Below are positions 53,456 to 64,000 of a DNA stretch of 64,000 bases, one piece after another. This DNA comes from Trichoplax sp. H2 (taxonomy: Eukaryota > Placozoa > Uniplacotomia > Trichoplacea). The position numbers were made by a program, and so were the translations under genes. Numbering within the stretch: position 1 is the stretch's first letter; each line of letters opens with the position of its first letter. A model generated the notes under the pieces. It did not search any database, was not told where the DNA came from, and saw only the letters and a list, made by a program, of their open reading frames with translations. The stretch is from contig NOWV01000022.1 of the NCBI GenBank assembly GCA_003344405.1, positions 558,001-622,000 on the forward strand, in the 5' to 3' direction.

Positions 53456-53673
53456 GAAATCTTATATAAAATTAACAATTCCCGAATTACTCTGTTAAGA
53501 TACCCTCTTACTTTGTATATTTTATGACGTACGATACACAAATTGCATCGTTACTGGCTTTGAACATACACAAATTTAATTGAAGTGCAATATAGCAATC
53601 TACCGAAACACACATTTATGGAGTAATATCTATAGCACAGTCTCCAGTATAGTGCAGTATCTGTAACAGCCTA

Positions 53674-61321
<7,648 letters not shown>

Positions 61322-61459
61322 TCACAACACAACTGGTGGAAAGTCGAGAGCGATTTTTTTTTCAATCGCTCCTTCAATGTTGTCTGTTACTAGACTGCAC
61401 TTTTAATATTTAGAATCAAATCAATTGAATCGAACAGTCAGTCTTGAAATCTAAGATAT
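61322..61459 (-). promoter_or_regulatory. Citron 5' leader or proximal upstream region
   Basis: The 138 bp between the citron start codon and the duplicated block. No intron acceptor in phase was evident, so it is probably 5' UTR or proximal promoter. Confidence 0.3.
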
Positions 61460-61818
61460 TAGTATACTTACTGCTCGCCGAATGAACAGCAGATTGATTT
61501 GAAATGGGCAAATCCCAGCAATTTGGATGTTATATAGTACCTAAAGTACCGTAAATATCACCTCCTCTTTTTTTGAATTTGAAAATTCTGGTGGTGCGCT
61601 TTGATTGGCTGATTGCGAGGAAAAGGTTACGATACGGTACGGCACGATCCGTGACAGTACACTGTACAATGTACAGTATGCACTGTCGTGGACAGATGGA
61701 CTACAGTACTAAAAGACTGGACTGGATATGCCTTTAGATGGACAGACGTTTGGCCAACTTTGGTCAACAAATTGTGTCAAGCACTTCGTTATGACAGTAC
61801 TAAATTTAGTATATAGAC
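61460..61818. repeat. Left copy of the duplicated block flanking the assembly gap
   Basis: Starts TAGTATACTTACTGCTCGCC and ends TTTAGTATATAGAC. The same sequence restarts immediately after the run of N at 61839. This copy has a short GTAC stretch (about 61656-61680). It contains GATTGGCTGATTG at 61603-61615, an inverted CCAAT box relative to citron kinase. Confidence 0.9.
61603..61615 (-). promoter_or_regulatory. CCAAT-box-like site upstream of citron kinase
   Basis: Reads CAATCAGCCAATC in the gene's orientation, about 280 bp upstream of the start codon. CCAAT boxes are common in TATA-less animal promoters. The site is repeated in the right copy after the gap. No experimental support. Confidence 0.35.
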
Positions 61819-61838
61819 NNNNNNNNNNNNNNNNNNNN
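61819..61838. other. Assembly gap (20 N)
   Basis: Exactly 20 undetermined bases. The flanks are near-identical, so the gap size is a placeholder and the two contig ends probably overlap. Confidence 0.97.
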
Positions 61839-62247
61839 TAGTATACTTACTGCTCGCCGAATGAACAGCAGATTGATTTGAAATGGGCAAATCCCAGCAA
61901 TTTGGATGTTATATAGTACCTAAAGTACCGTAAATATCACCTCCTCTTTTTTTGAATTTGAAAATTCTGGTGGTGCGCTTTGATTGGCTGATTGCGAGGA
62001 AAAGGTTACGATACGGTACGGCACGATCCGTGACAGTACAGTACAGTACTGTACTGTACAGTACTGTACACTCAGGCTCTTTACTGTACACTGTACACTG
62101 TACAATATGCACTGTCGTGGACAGATGGACTACAGTACTAAAAGACTGGACTGGATATGCCTTTAGATGGACAGACGTTTGGCCAACTTTGGTCAACAAA
62201 TTGTGTCAAACATTTCGTTATGACAGTACTAAATTTAGTATATAGAC
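61839..62247. repeat. Right copy of the duplicated block flanking the assembly gap
   Basis: Near-identical to 61460-61818 but about 50 bp longer, because of a palindromic run of CAGTAC and CTGTAC units at about 62034-62105. A few substitutions occur near the far end. The open frames on both strands here come from this low-complexity palindrome and are not genes. Confidence 0.9.
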
Positions 62248-64000
62248 AGTCGATTCTAAATTGATTGATTTTGTGAATGAAGTAATATTACATTATATTT
62301 CATAGCCTGTTAGTAAGCTCTGCTTGGAAGCAGTAACTTTAGACAATAAACGTTATTCAAATTAATCAGAGTGATTTAGAAAACAGACTGGGAAAATCCA
62401 TACTGAGTAACTATTTTTCGCCATTGGGGGGCCTCATCTGCTAGGGAAGGTCCGTCCGTCCGAGGAGAGTGTCTACTGTCCGATCCAGTCTGGTCTGGTG
62501 TACAATTGGACTATAGTCAGTCTGTTAAATTCATCGAGGTAAGAAGAATTTCTATGGTTGAGTTTGACTAGGAGACAGACGATGAGAGCAGTATTTTAAA
62601 CTAAGGAAAAGGAAGAATGATCTCTTCTTCGAAGTATTGTCGCTAGAATTGTAACCATAACCGTACACCATATTGTGCAAAACCAAAAGGCAACCTGGCA
62701 GCTGGAGCACTGTCGTGTACAGTGCGTTAGTCTCCAGCATCTTGTAATTATAGTTTACTATATTACAACGATACATTATATTTCAATGCCAATAGGTAGT
62801 AAATAAAATAGAATTACAAGATGCCGGAGACTAGTGCACATACAGTAGCTCCATCCACCTTACATAAACTTGTTAGGACAGTTTCAGCTAAATATTCTAA
62901 GAACTATATGTAAGGGAAGGTGGCGGGGGCTAGTGTACAATGACCGATGGTCATCACGGTTAAGATAAATTAAATTGATCAGCAAAATAGGATAATAGTA
63001 CAGTCCATACGTGGACGTAGAATGCCATGCGCAATTATACATCAATAAATAACTGCATGTCGAGAAGGAATGCATATATCTTTTACTGGTTTTATAGTTA
63101 ATATGTCAATACACCGGCTTTGCCATTTTGACACTTTACAATGTCAACGTTTTCAAGTGCTATTGGTATTAAAATAAAATAAATTCATTCAAAGTGTCGA
63201 TTCCGAAATGTAATGTGTGACACTATCCGTATAAACATATTGGAATTATAAGTTTATAATATCGACTAGAACAACAATCCATACAATATTAACTATGACT
63301 ATGTGCTGAGTATGCTGAGTATAACATTAACTAGTTAATTGATAATGTTATTGTCACGGACTACTTCCTCACAAGTTTACAGTACTAGTCTAACGTAAAG
63401 TACTGACTTTGAGTTGCTTCTACAGATTACTACCCTAATCTGTCCAAAGATCTAGTCAGAATAGAGTACTGCTACTATAACGCTTAAGAACTACCCTTCT
63501 AAAAGGCTCATATGCTATAATACTGAAACACTGTCAGCAACAATACTTTCTGAAATTCTATAATTTAGGCAACGCAGTGCCGTAACAGTCATAGATTTAT
63601 TATCATCAGTCTCATTCGTACTCCGTGGGTGAGGGTTAAGTTAGTACTGTATTAAAGAAACCATAAATATAATGATTAATCGAATAATGTGCTCGCTATT
63701 ATATGTTGACAGGTTCTACTTTTAATTACGCATAAAAAATTGGCTTGATGAAAAATGAAATTGAAAATGATTTCTTTCAAAATTTTAATATACAGTACAC
63801 CAGATGTATTCGCAAACGTTAAAAATAAATTGCTCACCACCAAGTTACCTAAATTACTATATTAGAAGCTGACAATACAGCTTATAGCTGTTATCATCTC
63901 AATCACGCAAAATAGGAATCAGTCAAAGAGGGTAGATAAACAGCTAGTCATCGCCGTCGTAGCACCAGGTTAAAAGATCGCCATCAGTACTCGTCCGTCA
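62248..64000. other. Upstream flank to the window end
   Basis: No supportable gene. A GC-richer patch at about 62425-62515 includes a GTCC tetramer run (GTCCGTCCGTCCG). Open frames at 62552-62776 and 62884-63075 lack domain or splice support. Confidence 0.5.

Larger units (their letters stand above)
50998..53673. other. Intergenic region upstream of GCN1
   Basis: Lies between the 5' end of GCN1 and the 3' end of citron kinase, both on the minus strand. Contains a GC-richer patch (51400-51900), a perfect three-unit minisatellite (52298-52576) and the likely citron poly(A) signal. No coding exon is supported. Confidence 0.5.

Noticed and set aside
61909-62245. Overlapping frames on both strands rich in TVQYCTVQ-like repeats
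   Set aside because: Direct by-product of the CAGTAC/CTGTAC palindrome; present in several frames at once.
63920-63950. GGTAGATAAACAGCTAG shared with the exon 1/intron 1 boundary of cysteine-rich gene A (19341-19357)
   Set aside because: A 17-bp match is expected about once by chance in 64 kb of this composition, and no signal-peptide exon precedes it.

Overview
The window is nuclear DNA from an animal. It is strongly AT-rich, with small exons split by many GT-AG introns (mostly about 60-400 bp), one ORF-scale exon, and many degenerate tandem duplications in non-coding DNA. Gene content (citron kinase with C1, PH and CNH domains, GCN1, a TMCO6-like ARM protein, 4CL-type acyl-CoA synthetases, frizzled-like cysteine-rich proteins) fits an early-branching metazoan. 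A placozoan such as Trichoplax or Hoilungia is my best guess, but this is inference from gene content, base composition and intron size, not a match I could run.

Layout. 12-470 (+) holds the last exons of an unidentified gene. 1825-5828 (+) and 8352-14546 (+) are tandem, same-architecture eight-exon genes for acyl-CoA synthetases ending in SKL and CKL, so both are probably peroxisomal. 19270-22919 (+) and 29745-34913 (+) are paralogous three-exon genes for secreted proteins. Each has two six-cysteine modules resembling part of a frizzled-type domain and a hydrophobic C-terminal tail. Between them on the minus strand, 23848-26897 encodes a complete 14-exon importin-alpha-like ARM protein, probably TMCO6. 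36064-50997 (-) is GCN1, the giant HEAT-repeat activator of the eIF2alpha kinase GCN2. 53674-61321 (-) is a complete citron Rho-interacting kinase homologue with one 3.9-kb exon. A 20-N assembly gap at 61819-61838 lies upstream of it, between two copies of the same roughly 0.4-kb sequence.

The genes do not form one pathway. They are housekeeping and lineage-specific genes, with two local duplications (the synthetases and the cysteine-rich proteins). I joined the exons of the synthetases, cysteine-rich proteins, TMCO6 and citron by hand. Every join keeps frame and none needs a frameshift or internal stop. GCN1 was joined at its two ends and sampled elsewhere.

Most notable: the two-module cysteine-rich protein pair; the giant intron-free citron exon and its PDZ-ligand-like C-terminus; a GC-AG intron and a stop-free 87-nt intron in GCN1; a MITE-like hairpin; and a clear excess of the heptamer TACAGTA/TACTGTA in non-coding DNA.
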